Origin: UBA668 sp040081465
Lineage (GTDB): Bacteria > Actinomycetota > Acidimicrobiia > Acidimicrobiales > Ilumatobacteraceae
Reading direction: 5' to 3'
DNA length: 64,000 bases
NCBI GenBank assembly: GCA_040081465.1
Contig: JBEBGL010000009.1
Span: forward strand, 34,483 to 98,482
Shown: positions 44,765 to 55,095 of the stretch, piece after piece
Layout: every line of letters starts with the position of its first letter
Numbering within the stretch: position 1 is the first letter of the stretch
Notes under the pieces: model-generated
Database searches by the model: none
The model's input: only the letters and a program-made list of their open reading frames with translations
Told to the model about the DNA's origin: nothing
Position numbers and translations under genes: made by a program

Positions 44765-45403
44765 GTGCTGCAGCGCGTACTCATTCCACTGCCCGAAGAT
44801 CGGATGGGCGAGCGGCTGCTGCGCTGCATCGCCGGATTGGCGATGTTCGGGCTTGGCATCAGTATGTTCCTGGCGTCCGATCTCGGCGTACCCGCTTGGG
44901 ACGTCTTCCACCAGGGAATCTCGCGCAAGACCGGCATACCGATCGGCCTGATCATCGAGATCAGTTCAGTGTTCGTGCTGCTGTTGTGGATTCCGCTACG
45001 CCAACGACTTGGACTCGGCACGCTGCTGAACGCGATCGAGATTGGTCTCGTTGTGTTTCTGGTTGTCGACCACCTGCCGCACAGCGAACGCATCGCATGG
45101 CGGCTCGCGTACATCGCGGGCGGGATGCTTTCAATCGCGATTGGCTCGGGCCTTTACATCGGTGCCGGCCTCGGCTCAGGACCGCGCGACGGATTGATGC
45201 TGGGGCTGGCGCAGCGCGGCATCAGTATCCGCGTTGCACGTACGTGCATCGAATTGACCGTGCTTGCCGTCGGCCTTGCGCTGGGCGGAAGCATCGGGCT
45301 TGGCACCGTCGTGTTCACGTTCGGGATTGGTCCGCTATGTCAGATCTTCCTGCCAAGACTGCGCATGCGCGGCGACAAGACAGTTCTCGCCACCGCGCAC
45401 TGA
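44765..45403 (+). CDS. YczE/YyaS/YitT-family membrane protein
   Basis: A 212-residue integral membrane protein with about five hydrophobic segments. RCIAGLAMFGLGISMFLASD, LGVPAWDVFHQGIS and GAGLGSGPRDGLMLGLAQR match the YczE type. Members are thought to be small transporters or membrane sensors; function here is unknown. It converges on ahcY with an 18-base gap. Confidence 0.85.
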   Translation: MLQRVLIPLPEDRMGERLLRCIAGLAMFGLGISMFLASDLGVPAWDVFHQGISRKTGIPIGLIIEISSVFVLLLWIPLRQRLGLGTLLNAIEIGLVVFLVVDHLPHSERIAWRLAYIAGGMLSIAIGSGLYIGAGLGSGPRDGLMLGLAQRGISIRVARTCIELTVLAVGLALGGSIGLGTVVFTFGIGPLCQIFLPRLRMRGDKTVLATAH

Positions 45404-45421
45404 CGTCAGTAGGTAGTGGAT

Positions 45422-46921
<1,500 letters not shown>

Positions 46922-47020
46922 GGAGGTTCCCTCCTGGGAACGAAAACAGCGGGTTCGGGTTGGTACCGGGCCGGTGCCAACTGACACCTCTCTGATCAGC
47001 CCGAACAGTCGCCCATTCTA
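46922..47020 (-). promoter_or_regulatory. Structured 5' leader of ahcY, candidate riboswitch with -10 box
   Basis: A -10 box TAGAAT (47020-47015) sets transcription start near 47008. The first transcribed bases form P1: GTTCGGG (47006-47000) pairs with CCCGAAC (46959-46953), closing a three-way junction. P2 is CTGA/TCAG (46999-46996 with 46984-46981) with an 11-base loop. P3 is TTGGcACC/GGTaCCAA (46980-46973 with 46967-46960) with one mismatch. About 12 bases later GTTCCC-AGGA-GGGAAC (46941-46926) forms a 6-bp hairpin containing the Shine-Dalgarno AGGAGG. An aptamer-like junction followed by a site-masking hairpin in front of ahcY suggests control by SAH, SAM or a related metabolite. I could not match it to a known class. 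Confidence 0.5.
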
Positions 47021-47029
47021 GGCGGAAAT

Positions 47030-47266
47030 TCAGGGCGTGAACGTGGGCGGAATGATGCCGGCGGCGATCTTGCCGTCGAGGCGTTCGACGTCTTCGGCCG
47101 ACACGGGTTGCGCTTCCTCGACCAGCATCACCGGGATTCCATCGCGCACGAGGTACTTGCACTTCAGCCGCGGGTTGTACAGGCCGTTGTCGTCACCGAG
47201 GTAATAGAGCGGACCTTTGTCTTGCGGGCAAGCAAGGACGGCGAGCAGGCGAGGGTCGAGCGGCAC
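47030..47266 (-). CDS. Trm112-like zinc-ribbon protein
   Basis: A 78-residue protein of the Trm112/YcaR family. LLAVLACPQDKGPLYYL and PRLKCKYLVRDGIPVML are typical. The first metal site reads CPQD rather than CPxC, so full zinc binding is doubtful. Eukaryotic Trm112 activates methyltransferases; bacterial roles are unclear. It sits between manB and ahcY. GTG start with a TAnnnT box 6 bases upstream. Confidence 0.88.
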   Translation of the reverse strand: MPLDPRLLAVLACPQDKGPLYYLGDDNGLYNPRLKCKYLVRDGIPVMLVEEAQPVSAEDVERLDGKIAAGIIPPTFTP

Positions 47267-47272
47267 GCGCTG

Positions 47273-47278
47273 ACTCTA
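47273..47278 (-). promoter_or_regulatory. Leaderless -10 box of the Trm112-like gene
   Basis: TAGAGT on the minus strand is 6 bases before the GTG at 47266, in the 30-base gap after manB. Confidence 0.45.
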
Positions 47279-47296
47279 GCCGTGTAGGTGAAGGGT

Positions 47297-48679
47297 TTAC
47301 AGGCTGGTGATCAGAACGAGCAGCTCGGCCACGCGCAGGTCGCATGCGTCGCGAGTGGGGGCTTCCAAGTTCAGCCGCAGGAGTGGCTCGGTGTTTGAGG
47401 GACGCAGGTTGAACCACCAAGGGCCGCAGTCGACGGTGAGGCCGTCAAGGCGATCTTGTTCGAAGCCCGCGAACTGGTTCGCAACCAACTCGATAACGGC
47501 TTGCGCGTCGGTGACCTGCGTGTTGATCTCGCCGCTCGACGAGTAGCGCTCGAACGGCTTGCGTACGACCGAGAGGTCGGTGTCGGCGAGGCTTACCTCG
47601 TTGAGCACAAGCATCGTCGCGATCAAGCCGCTGTCCGCGCGGAAGTTGCGCAGGAAGTAGTAGTGCGCCGAGTGCTCGCCACCGAAGACGGCGCCGGTTT
47701 CGGCCATCCGTTGTTTGATGAAGCTGTGCCCGACCTTCGTGCGCACTGGAACGCCGCCGTGTTCGCGGATCACTTCGGGTACTGCTCGCGAACAGATCAG
47801 GTTGTGCAGAATTGTCGCTCCGGGGTTTGTTCGCAAGACGCCTGCGGCGAGAAGCGCAGTAGTTGTGCTGCCGCTTAGGCCGCGGCCGGTTTCGTCGACG
47901 ACGAAAACGCGGTCGGCGTCGCCATCGAACGCGAGGCCAATGTCGAACCCGCCTGCAACTACGCGAGTCTGAAGATCGAGTTGGTTGGCGGTTTGCAGAG
48001 GATCGGCTGGGTGATTCGGGAAGGTGCCGTCGAGTTCGCCGTACATCACTTCGAGCGTCATTTGGGGCAGCCGTTCGAACACAGCTGGCACGACGAGGCC
48101 ACCCATGCCGTTCGCCGTGTCGGCGACAACCTTCAGCGGGCGCAATGAGGCGACATCGACGAACGAGACGACATGATCGGCGAACGCCTGAAGCAGGTCG
48201 CGAGTCGTTAGCGATCCGCAGCGGGCCGCTGGCTTCGGCCCGTTGCCACGCAACACGTCGGCGGCAATTGCTTTGACCTTGTCGAGACCGGTATCGAAAC
48301 CGATGGCGCCCGCTCCGCGGAGGCAGAACTTGATGCCGTTGTACTGCGCGGGGTTGTGCGACGCGGTCAGCATTGCACCGGGAGCGTCGAGCGTGCCCGA
48401 TGCGTAGTAAACGAGGTCGGTGCTGGCCAGGCCGACGTCGACGACATCGAGACCCTGCTCCATAACGCCACGAGCGAGAGCTTCGACAAGTTCTGGCCCC
48501 GACGAACGCATGTCGCGCCCAACGATGACTCGATCGGTGGTGCCACTGGCCAGGCAGAAACGGGCGAAACCGACGCCGAGCGCGTAAGCGACATCCGGGT
48601 TGATTTGGTCGGGAACCGTGCCTCGAACGTCGTACGCCTTTACGACCTCGTCGAGCACCGCTGGATCAGTGGTGAGCAT
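47297..48679 (-). CDS. manB: Phosphomannomutase/phosphoglucomutase
   Basis: A 460-residue alpha-D-phosphohexomutase. The phosphoserine loop is TASHNP (S107), the metal loop is FDGDADRVF, the sugar loop is GGEHSAHYY, and the C-terminal phosphate loop is RPSNTEPLLRLNLEA. It interconverts mannose or glucose 6- and 1-phosphates for GDP-mannose and cell-envelope sugars. It starts 6 bases after the stop of the large membrane protein, so it is probably cotranscribed. Confidence 0.93.
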   Translation of the reverse strand: MLTTDPAVLDEVVKAYDVRGTVPDQINPDVAYALGVGFARFCLASGTTDRVIVGRDMRSSGPELVEALARGVMEQGLDVVDVGLASTDLVYYASGTLDAPGAMLTASHNPAQYNGIKFCLRGAGAIGFDTGLDKVKAIAADVLRGNGPKPAARCGSLTTRDLLQAFADHVVSFVDVASLRPLKVVADTANGMGGLVVPAVFERLPQMTLEVMYGELDGTFPNHPADPLQTANQLDLQTRVVAGGFDIGLAFDGDADRVFVVDETGRGLSGSTTTALLAAGVLRTNPGATILHNLICSRAVPEVIREHGGVPVRTKVGHSFIKQRMAETGAVFGGEHSAHYYFLRNFRADSGLIATMLVLNEVSLADTDLSVVRKPFERYSSSGEINTQVTDAQAVIELVANQFAGFEQDRLDGLTVDCGPWWFNLRPSNTEPLLRLNLEAPTRDACDLRVAELLVLITSL

Positions 48680-48685
48680 GCGGGT

Positions 48686-51367
48686 CTAGAGGCTAGCGGG
48701 GGGCGCGACCGGCTCGTCGGTAGTCGGGTCGACGTCGTATTCGTCGTACCATTCATCTTCGTCGTTCACCAGTAACGGATGGGCGTTGCGGTGCTTGGCG
48801 TCGCCCTTGATGCGCCAGAAGATCAGCCAGCCAAAGCCGACGAACGTGAGCAGGTAATAAAACTTGTCGCTTGTCGAGGCTTCGTAGTGCAGCCGCACGT
48901 GCTTGCTGGTCGGGATCACGACCATCATGTTCGAGCCAACGCGGTAAGGGCCGTCGGCGCCGTCGACTTCCCAGTTCGGGAAGTAGCTGACCTTGACGAG
49001 CACCGGCACGCCAATCTCGGAAACGTCGAAACTGAGGTCTTGCTCGCCGAGGTGATAGTTCGAGACTTCGATCTCGGGAAGTTCAACGACTTCGATGGTG
49101 TCGGCGGGTACCACGATGTCGACGCGACGACCTGGGTCGCCTGACTTCTCGCCGACGCGTCGCGTGTAGTCGATCACTACGTCGATGCGCTGCCAGTCGG
49201 ATGGGCCATCCGTCGCCGGCATTGCATCCCACTCTTCCTCGTTCTGGAACCAGCTGGAACCAAGCTCGAGGCTGCGCTCGCGTTGGTCGCCGCTGCGTTC
49301 GCGCACGACGACGGGTTGCACCGTCAACGGCACCACGACCTCACTGTCGGCGACGCGGTAGATCTCCCACGGACCACTCGTCGCGACCAGTTCGAGGTCG
49401 TCGCGCCCGGTTGCCTCGTCTTTGGCAGCTTGCGTGAACACCATCAGGTACTTGATGCCAAGCTTTTGCAACATCGGCACACCGACATCGGCGTTGTTAT
49501 CGACGTAACGAAGTTCGCGCACCGGGTTCGAGCTGTTCTTGCTCATCGCCGCGACCGAAAGGAAGTGATACGGCGTGGTCGCTGACGCTTCGAAGAAGAC
49601 GCCTTCCTGGCTGGTGATACATCCGTCGGTCCAGTGAGGCAGCAGCATCAGCGCCATCGTCGTGCCGTATTGACCGGTCTCGCCGTTGTTCTCCCACACT
49701 GCGCGGCCGCAGCCGAGTTCGGGCTCGCTTCGCTCGCCCAAGTAGGCCATCGTGTTGACCAAGTTCCGGTACTCCGGATACGCGGGGCGGCCTTCGTAAC
49801 CGTTGAAGTTGTAACTGGTCCATCCGTCGGAGAGTGCGTCTCGCGAAGTTGGGGTGAGCGAGATCGGACTCCAGGCGTCGATGAAGAACGAGTAGCGACA
49901 CGAGTCCGACTGGACGTAGCAGATCGTTCCGTCGCGCTCTTTCAATTCTGCACCGGGGAAGTTGCGGAAGAGGAACAGTTCCATCGACATGATCAGCACA
50001 CCGACGACCGTTGCGATCGAGGCACCGGTAAGCCATGTCTCAGTGACGTTGAGCGAACGACCCTTGAGGGCGCGGGTCACGAAGTAGACGAGGTCGACGA
50101 TGCCCACCATCATCAGCAGCAGGCGCATGAGGTAGAGGAAGGGCAAGATGCGCGGGTTCCACAGCAGCCCGACACCGGGAAGGCTGTCGCGCGCGAGGAA
50201 CGTTGCCGCCATGAGCGCTATGCACAAGATGCCCAACCATGCACCGTTCAGGTTTCTACGTATGACACTGCTTGTGAACCCGAGCAGTGCAAAGCCGCTG
50301 ACGAGTACGTCGAGGAACGGCGACCACGGGAAGAACATGTCCCAGAAGCTGTCGTTCACGCCCTCCGGGCGGAAGCCGTACTTCATGTCGGTCATGTAGT
50401 CGGTGCTGGTGACAAACGGCAGCACCCAGAACGAAACGAGCAGGCCGACGCCGACGAAGACCGTGAGGCCGTAGAAGAACCGCGTCTTGTCCATCCACAC
50501 CAGCCACATGAGCGCAACTGCGAGCATCACGAACAGCAGGACGATTCCGTGCGACAACATCGCGAGTGCAAGCACGATCGCGGCCCAGCTGCGGTACTTC
50601 CCGTTTTCGAGGCCACGCGCGAACAGGCCGAGGCCAAGCATTGCGAACGAGAGTGCAATTGAGAACGAGAACTCGCCGGCCATCGTGCTCTTCACGTTGC
50701 CGCCGTAGATGCTGAAGCTCTCGTCGAACAGGAACACGAGCGACGCAAGCGCCATCAGTTCTGGCACTGGGTAACGGAAGCGAGCGAGGCGACCGAACGC
50801 CCAGCAGCAGAACGGAAGAGTGACCAGGCCGAGGCAGACGACAATCTTGAACGCGATGCCGTACGGGAAGACGATGTTGAGTACGACCATCATCAGCGCC
50901 GGGATCACCATGTAGAAGCGGTAGATCGGGAAGCCGTTGTACCAGTAGTTGCTCCAGCCGCTGATCTGGCCATTAGGTAGTAGGTGATCGCGCAAGTACG
51001 CGGGCGCCATCACGTGTGCACCCATGTCGCCACCCGTGGGTGTGTTGTTCGTGAACACGAGGTCGAGATGGATGACCTGCAAGACCGCAAAGATGCAACC
51101 ACCGACGACGACTAGCGCTGTGAGGTATTGCACGACGCGCTCGATTGGCCACGGCGAGTTGAGCCAGTTGCTGGGGCGACGAATGATGCGCCGGTAGACA
51201 CGGCGCGCGAGAACCGTGGCGCGAGATTCTGTTGATGTCGAGACGTAGGCGTCGGTGTCCGGAACGTCGCTCGCTTCGACGTCGAGCACGTCGATGCTGA
51301 GCGCGTCGGGTTCCGTCGGGACTGGCTTGGCGATGGCCGCGTCGTTGGAGGGTGTTTGGTCGGTCAT
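48686..51367 (-). CDS. Large multi-pass membrane protein (6-pyruvoyl-tetrahydropterin-synthase-related/YfhO-like)
   Basis: An 893-residue integral membrane protein. After an acidic cytoplasmic N-terminus (about 75 residues) comes a first segment, then an extracellular GGDMGAHVMAPAYLRDHLLP typical of GT-C-like membrane proteins, about ten more segments to around residue 430, a large extracellular domain and one final membrane segment (FYYLLTFVGFGWLIFWRI). Position beside manB and a DUF3499 gene suggests envelope polysaccharide or lipid glycosylation. The ATG at 51367 is chosen; two earlier in-frame ATGs are possible. Confidence 0.85.
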   Translation of the reverse strand: MTDQTPSNDAAIAKPVPTEPDALSIDVLDVEASDVPDTDAYVSTSTESRATVLARRVYRRIIRRPSNWLNSPWPIERVVQYLTALVVVGGCIFAVLQVIHLDLVFTNNTPTGGDMGAHVMAPAYLRDHLLPNGQISGWSNYWYNGFPIYRFYMVIPALMMVVLNIVFPYGIAFKIVVCLGLVTLPFCCWAFGRLARFRYPVPELMALASLVFLFDESFSIYGGNVKSTMAGEFSFSIALSFAMLGLGLFARGLENGKYRSWAAIVLALAMLSHGIVLLFVMLAVALMWLVWMDKTRFFYGLTVFVGVGLLVSFWVLPFVTSTDYMTDMKYGFRPEGVNDSFWDMFFPWSPFLDVLVSGFALLGFTSSVIRRNLNGAWLGILCIALMAATFLARDSLPGVGLLWNPRILPFLYLMRLLLMMVGIVDLVYFVTRALKGRSLNVTETWLTGASIATVVGVLIMSMELFLFRNFPGAELKERDGTICYVQSDSCRYSFFIDAWSPISLTPTSRDALSDGWTSYNFNGYEGRPAYPEYRNLVNTMAYLGERSEPELGCGRAVWENNGETGQYGTTMALMLLPHWTDGCITSQEGVFFEASATTPYHFLSVAAMSKNSSNPVRELRYVDNNADVGVPMLQKLGIKYLMVFTQAAKDEATGRDDLELVATSGPWEIYRVADSEVVVPLTVQPVVVRERSGDQRERSLELGSSWFQNEEEWDAMPATDGPSDWQRIDVVIDYTRRVGEKSGDPGRRVDIVVPADTIEVVELPEIEVSNYHLGEQDLSFDVSEIGVPVLVKVSYFPNWEVDGADGPYRVGSNMMVVIPTSKHVRLHYEASTSDKFYYLLTFVGFGWLIFWRIKGDAKHRNAHPLLVNDEDEWYDEYDVDPTTDEPVAPPASL

Positions 51368-51407
51368 GCCGGGTGGCATCTTTCCATGCCCCCGGCGACT
51401 TGGGGTG

Positions 51408-52118
51408 TCACGATGATGCAACTAGCGCGAGGCCGGTCGCGTTGAACGCGGCGTGGGCCAGGATGCCCATTCCCAGTCGTCCGGTGCGCAGCGCGCAAAC
51501 GCCAAAGACGAGGCCGACGAGGAACAGACCGGGGTACTCGACCGGCGAGAAGTGGACGATTGCGAACAGGGCGGCGACCAGAATCAGCGCCAGCCAGCCG
51601 CGCCATTGCTGGAGCCGACGACCAACGGCTCCTTGCAGCAGGCCGCGGTAGACCAGTTCCTCGACTAGCGGGGCGCCGACGACCACCACGACGATAAGAA
51701 CTGCGACACCGCTACCCGATGCGTTGTCCCAGAGTTCGCGTGCTCGCTCCTCGATCTTGTCGCTGCTGAACGCGTCGGGCCAGATCGATTCCAGTGGCCA
51801 ATAGAGCAGCGGCACGAGCCCGAGTTGAGTGGCAACACCAATCGGTAGTCCGATTGCGTCGATCGGTTTGAACGACAGCCCGTAGTCGGCAGCAGGTCGG
51901 CCGACGCCGAACCGGGTGCCGAGCAACCACAGCGCGGCGAGCATCGGGAGCCATTGCGCCAAGCTGATCGCGGCGAGCCACGCCGGGCCGGCTTCGGCGA
52001 CCGAGTCTGATCCGCTCGCCGCCAGAACGGCGCCAGCCGCAAGGTTGCCGACTAGCCACGCGCCGATCCAGGCGAGGGCGGCGTCGCGAATCGAGATCTG
52101 CGCTCGGGTTTCATTCAT
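51408..52118 (-). CDS. CPBP-family intramembrane metalloprotease
   Basis: A 236-residue membrane protein with about seven hydrophobic segments. The CPBP (Abi/CAAX-protease) motifs are present: EELVYRGLLQG (EExxxR) and a late histidine in GILAHAAFNATG. The PVEYPGLFLVGLVFG segment lies between. It probably cleaves within membranes or processes peptides; substrate unknown. It follows the DUF3499 gene by 33 bases on the same strand. Confidence 0.88.
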   Translation of the reverse strand: MNETRAQISIRDAALAWIGAWLVGNLAAGAVLAASGSDSVAEAGPAWLAAISLAQWLPMLAALWLLGTRFGVGRPAADYGLSFKPIDAIGLPIGVATQLGLVPLLYWPLESIWPDAFSSDKIEERARELWDNASGSGVAVLIVVVVVGAPLVEELVYRGLLQGAVGRRLQQWRGWLALILVAALFAIVHFSPVEYPGLFLVGLVFGVCALRTGRLGMGILAHAAFNATGLALVASS

Positions 52119-52151
52119 GTCGCTGCCGTTCGGAGTTCGGGGCGCTGAGAG

Positions 52152-52388
52152 TCAGCTGTACTGGCGAGGGCCACCGGCGTAAACGAGCTCGCGTGGCGAA
52201 CGCCGATCCTCGAGTTGCCAACCGTTGGGAACAGTCAGGCGCGCCGAGTGCCTTTGGCACAGGTCGTAGCTGTGCGGATCGCGATCTGCGAGCAAGTCGT
52301 CGAGCCAGACGATGGCTCGCGCGTATTGATAGGACAGCGTCATGGTGGCTGGTGCTGCACAGCCTGTACGCGAACACTGCCTGCTCAT
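52152..52388 (-). CDS. DUF3499 family protein
   Basis: A 78-residue protein with the DUF3499 pattern: MSRQCSRTGCAAPATMTLSY, a middle WLDDLLADRDPHSYDLCQRH and LTVPNGWQLEDR. Two CxxxxC/CxxH-like pairs suggest a zinc site. It is found almost only in actinobacteria, usually near manB. I take the ATG at 52388, which has TAGCGT 7 bases upstream; an earlier in-frame start at 52433 is less likely. Confidence 0.85.
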   Translation of the reverse strand: MSRQCSRTGCAAPATMTLSYQYARAIVWLDDLLADRDPHSYDLCQRHSARLTVPNGWQLEDRRSPRELVYAGGPRQYS

Positions 52389-52395
52389 TTGCTCC

Positions 52396-52401
52396 ACGCT
52401 A
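52396..52401 (-). promoter_or_regulatory. Leaderless -10 box of the DUF3499 gene
   Basis: TAGCGT on the minus strand is 7 bases from the ATG at 52388. A GGAG lies only 3 bases before the ATG, too close for a normal ribosome site. Confidence 0.4.
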
Positions 52402-52514
52402 AATGGCCATGCCATTAATTTGGTGGACCCCATGACGGGGGCATACCCAGAGTCACGCCGCTTGACACGTCCGCGTCACACGGCCGCGACGGTTCGCGAT
52501 GCCGTTCGCACCCC

Positions 52515-52520
52515 TAGCAT
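52515..52520 (+). promoter_or_regulatory. Leaderless -10 box of ftsH
   Basis: TAGCAT ends 6 bases before the ftsH ATG (52527), which would put transcription start at the A of ATG. No ribosome site is present. The divergent DUF3499 promoter lies 114 bases away. Confidence 0.5.
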
Positions 52521-52526
52521 TGCTGC

Positions 52527-54452
52527 ATGAGCAATCTTCCACCGCCGCCTCCCCCGCCTCCTGCAGGGCGCGGCCAGCAGCCGGGGCCACAACCCCCGCC
52601 GGGTGGAAAGAAGCCGACTGGTGTGGGTTGGCCGCGATGGGCGGTGCCCGTTCTGCTCGCGGTGCTCGTCGGCACGTTGCTGTTGAATCAGGTCTGGCCA
52701 TCCGATGATGGCGAGAAGTTGTCGTACGACGAGTTCATCACCGCCGTCGAGAACGACGAGGTCGTCAAGTTCACGGTGACCGACGGGTCGAACTCGATCT
52801 CGGGTGAGCTAGAAGATGGAACCAAGTTCACGACGACCGCCCGCGACAACTTCCCGCTCGAGAGCGAGAAGGCGCTGTTCGAGGAACACGACGTCGAGGT
52901 CAACTACAAGGCACCGGACAGCAACTGGCTGCTCAGTTCGCTCGGACTGCTCTTGCCGTTCCTGTTGATCATCGGGTTCCTGGTGTGGATGAACAAGCGG
53001 GCGCAGGGACAGATGGGCAACGTGATGTCCATCGGTCGCAGTCGCGCCAAGACGTACTCGGCTGACAAGCCGTCGACGACGTTCGCCGACATTGCGGGTT
53101 ACGAGGGCGTCAAGCAAGAGATCACTGAGGTTGTCGACTTCCTGCGCATGCCCGAGCGGTTTAAGGAGATCGGCGCGCGCGTGCCTAAGGGCATGTTGCT
53201 CGTCGGTCCTCCTGGCACCGGCAAGACGCTGTTCGCTCGCGCCGTAGCTGGCGAGGCCGGCGTTGGGTTCTTGTCTGTCACTGGCTCCGACTTCATGGAG
53301 ATGTTCGTGGGCGTTGGTGCCAGCCGCGTTCGCGATTTGTTCCAGCAGGCCCGCAAGTTGGGCCGCGCGATCATCTTCATTGACGAGATCGACTCGATTG
53401 GTCGCAAGCGCGGTGCCGGCCTTGGTGGCGGACACGACGAGCGCGAGCAGACGTTGAACCAGATGCTCGCCGAGATGGACGGGTTCGAGACCAGCGAGGG
53501 CATTGTGATTCTCGCGGCGACGAACCGACCCGACATTCTTGATCCGGCGCTACTGCGTCCGGGTCGCTTCGATCGCCAGATTGTGGTGCCGCTGCCAGAG
53601 AACGACGAGCGCCTCGCGATCCTCAAGGTGCACAGCCGCGACAAGCGGATGGGGCCCGATGCGGATCTCGAAGTGATGGCGAAGGCGACGCCGGGTATGA
53701 GTGGCGCCGATCTTGCCAACTTGGTGAACGAGGCTGCGTTGTTCGCCGTGCGGCGCAACAGCAAGCAGATCGAGCGCATCGACTTCGAGAACGCACGCGA
53801 TCGCATTGTGTTGGGTGCTCGCCGCGAGAGCCTGGTGATGTCGGCCGATGAGAAGCGGGCGACCGCGATTCACGAAGGTGGCCACGCGATTCTGACGGTG
53901 CTGATGGAACACGCCGATCCGTTACACAAGGTGACGATCCTGCCGCGCGGCATGGCGTTGGGCGTCACGTGGAGTTTGCCGGAAGAGCGTCACACGTACT
54001 CGAAGGATTACTTCGAGGATCGCATCTGTATTGCGATGGGTGGTCGCGCTGCCGAGAAGATCGTGTTCGGCAAGTTGAACTCGGGTGCGGCGAACGACCT
54101 CGAGCAAGCGACAAGCATTGCGCGCCGCATGGTGCGCGAGTGGGGCATGAGCGACGCTGTCGGGCCGATGGCGTGGAGTGGTCATCAGCAGGTGTTCTTG
54201 GGTGAAGACCTGATGACGCAGGGTCGCGAGTACAGCGACGACACCGCCAAGATCATCGACACCGAGATCTCGGGATTGCTGCACCGCCAAGAGCAACGTG
54301 CTCTCGATGTGTTGACCAAGCACCGCAAGGCAGTCGACGCAGTAGCCGCTGCGCTGCTAGAGCACGAAACCATTGACGGCGAAGAAGTAGCCCGCCTGGT
54401 GCACGAAAGCCTCGGCGCGAAGCCAGCTGAAGAACCCGCCTCAGTCGACTAG
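52527..54452 (+). CDS. ftsH: ATP-dependent zinc metalloprotease FtsH
   Basis: A 641-residue membrane-anchored AAA+ protease that removes misfolded membrane proteins. It starts with an eight-proline run (MSNLPPPPPPPPAGRG), then a first membrane segment (about 38-54), a small periplasmic domain, a second segment (about 134-155), Walker A GPPGTGKT (227-234), Walker B IIFIDEIDS, the second region of homology (ATNRPDILDPALLRPGRFDR) and the zinc site HEGGH (449-453). All catalytic residues are intact. The polyproline run would need EF-P for efficient translation. Confidence 0.96.
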   Translation: MSNLPPPPPPPPAGRGQQPGPQPPPGGKKPTGVGWPRWAVPVLLAVLVGTLLLNQVWPSDDGEKLSYDEFITAVENDEVVKFTVTDGSNSISGELEDGTKFTTTARDNFPLESEKALFEEHDVEVNYKAPDSNWLLSSLGLLLPFLLIIGFLVWMNKRAQGQMGNVMSIGRSRAKTYSADKPSTTFADIAGYEGVKQEITEVVDFLRMPERFKEIGARVPKGMLLVGPPGTGKTLFARAVAGEAGVGFLSVTGSDFMEMFVGVGASRVRDLFQQARKLGRAIIFIDEIDSIGRKRGAGLGGGHDEREQTLNQMLAEMDGFETSEGIVILAATNRPDILDPALLRPGRFDRQIVVPLPENDERLAILKVHSRDKRMGPDADLEVMAKATPGMSGADLANLVNEAALFAVRRNSKQIERIDFENARDRIVLGARRESLVMSADEKRATAIHEGGHAILTVLMEHADPLHKVTILPRGMALGVTWSLPEERHTYSKDYFEDRICIAMGGRAAEKIVFGKLNSGAANDLEQATSIARRMVREWGMSDAVGPMAWSGHQQVFLGEDLMTQGREYSDDTAKIIDTEISGLLHRQEQRALDVLTKHRKAVDAVAAALLEHETIDGEEVARLVHESLGAKPAEEPASVD

Positions 54453-54473
54453 TAGATCGACGAGAGCGGTCAG

Positions 54474-54503
54474 ACCGACCTCAGGTTGCTGATGTCAGTC
54501 GGT
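54474..54503. repeat. Dispersed hairpin repeat, copy 1
   Basis: The core caggttgctgatgtc (54482-54496) is identical to copy 3 over 15 bases, followed by a 2-base variation and GTCGGT. ACCGAC (54474-54479) and GTCGGT (54498-54503) are inverted arms around the core. It lies in the gap between ftsH and the membrane protein gene. Confidence 0.55.
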
Positions 54504-54553
54504 GCATAGCGGCGCCGACAACGCGGTTTCGACTTCGCCAAACAGATCGCCGG

Positions 54554-55054
54554 CTATGTGCGTGCGTGAGCCGCTCGACGCCGAAGTACTTCGAGAGCGG
54601 CGACGAGTACGACCACGAGGATGATCGGCCAGGGGCTGGGAGGCCACGCAAAGATGCTTGCGACGCCCCACACAATCGCCACGCCCAAAGAGATCCCAAC
54701 ACTGCCGACCCAGAATTGCTCTCTGTCGGTGGGCCGCACCCACGAATACGCCAACACAGACGTAGCGAGCGCCGCCAAGACCGGAGCCGCAAACCACAAA
54801 CTTGTGCTCCACAGCAGTGCAGCGCAGACCATGATCCAGACGCCGACAAGTAACGGCTGCCGACCGAGCAGGGGCCTGCGGCCCTTCAAGGCGCGAATCA
54901 AGTCGAGACTGATCAGAAGCAGCGACGGCACCGTCATCACGAGCACCACTAGGGCTACTTCGGTCTTGTCCCAAGCCCACACCGATGTGATCGACAAGAC
55001 CACGAGAGCAAGCGCTCCAACAACCAGGCCAACACTGATTCTGCGACCCGTCAC
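54554..55054 (-). CDS. Hypothetical membrane protein
   Basis: About 166 residues with five hydrophobic segments (for example VGLVVGALALVVLSITSVWAW and VALVVLVMTVPSLLLISLDL), an arginine-rich loop (RALKGRRPLLGRQP) and a basic C-terminus (RRRAAHART). No family recognised. The GTG at 55054 gives a good N-terminus; a TTG at 55090 would add 12 residues. It is bounded by repeat copies 1 and 2. Confidence 0.6.
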   Translation of the reverse strand: MTGRRISVGLVVGALALVVLSITSVWAWDKTEVALVVLVMTVPSLLLISLDLIRALKGRRPLLGRQPLLVGVWIMVCAALLWSTSLWFAAPVLAALATSVLAYSWVRPTDREQFWVGSVGISLGVAIVWGVASIFAWPPSPWPIILVVVLVAALEVLRRRAAHART

Positions 55055-55095
55055 GCATCGCAGGATGCCCGTTGTGCGCCCGTAACACAAGCACT

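Noticed and set aside
46922..47007. Assigning the ahcY leader to the SAM-I class because of ATCAGAGAGGTG
   Set aside because: The short match is not backed by the P2 kink-turn, the GAAACC/GCAACC segment or the closing helix of SAM-I, so it is listed as unassigned.
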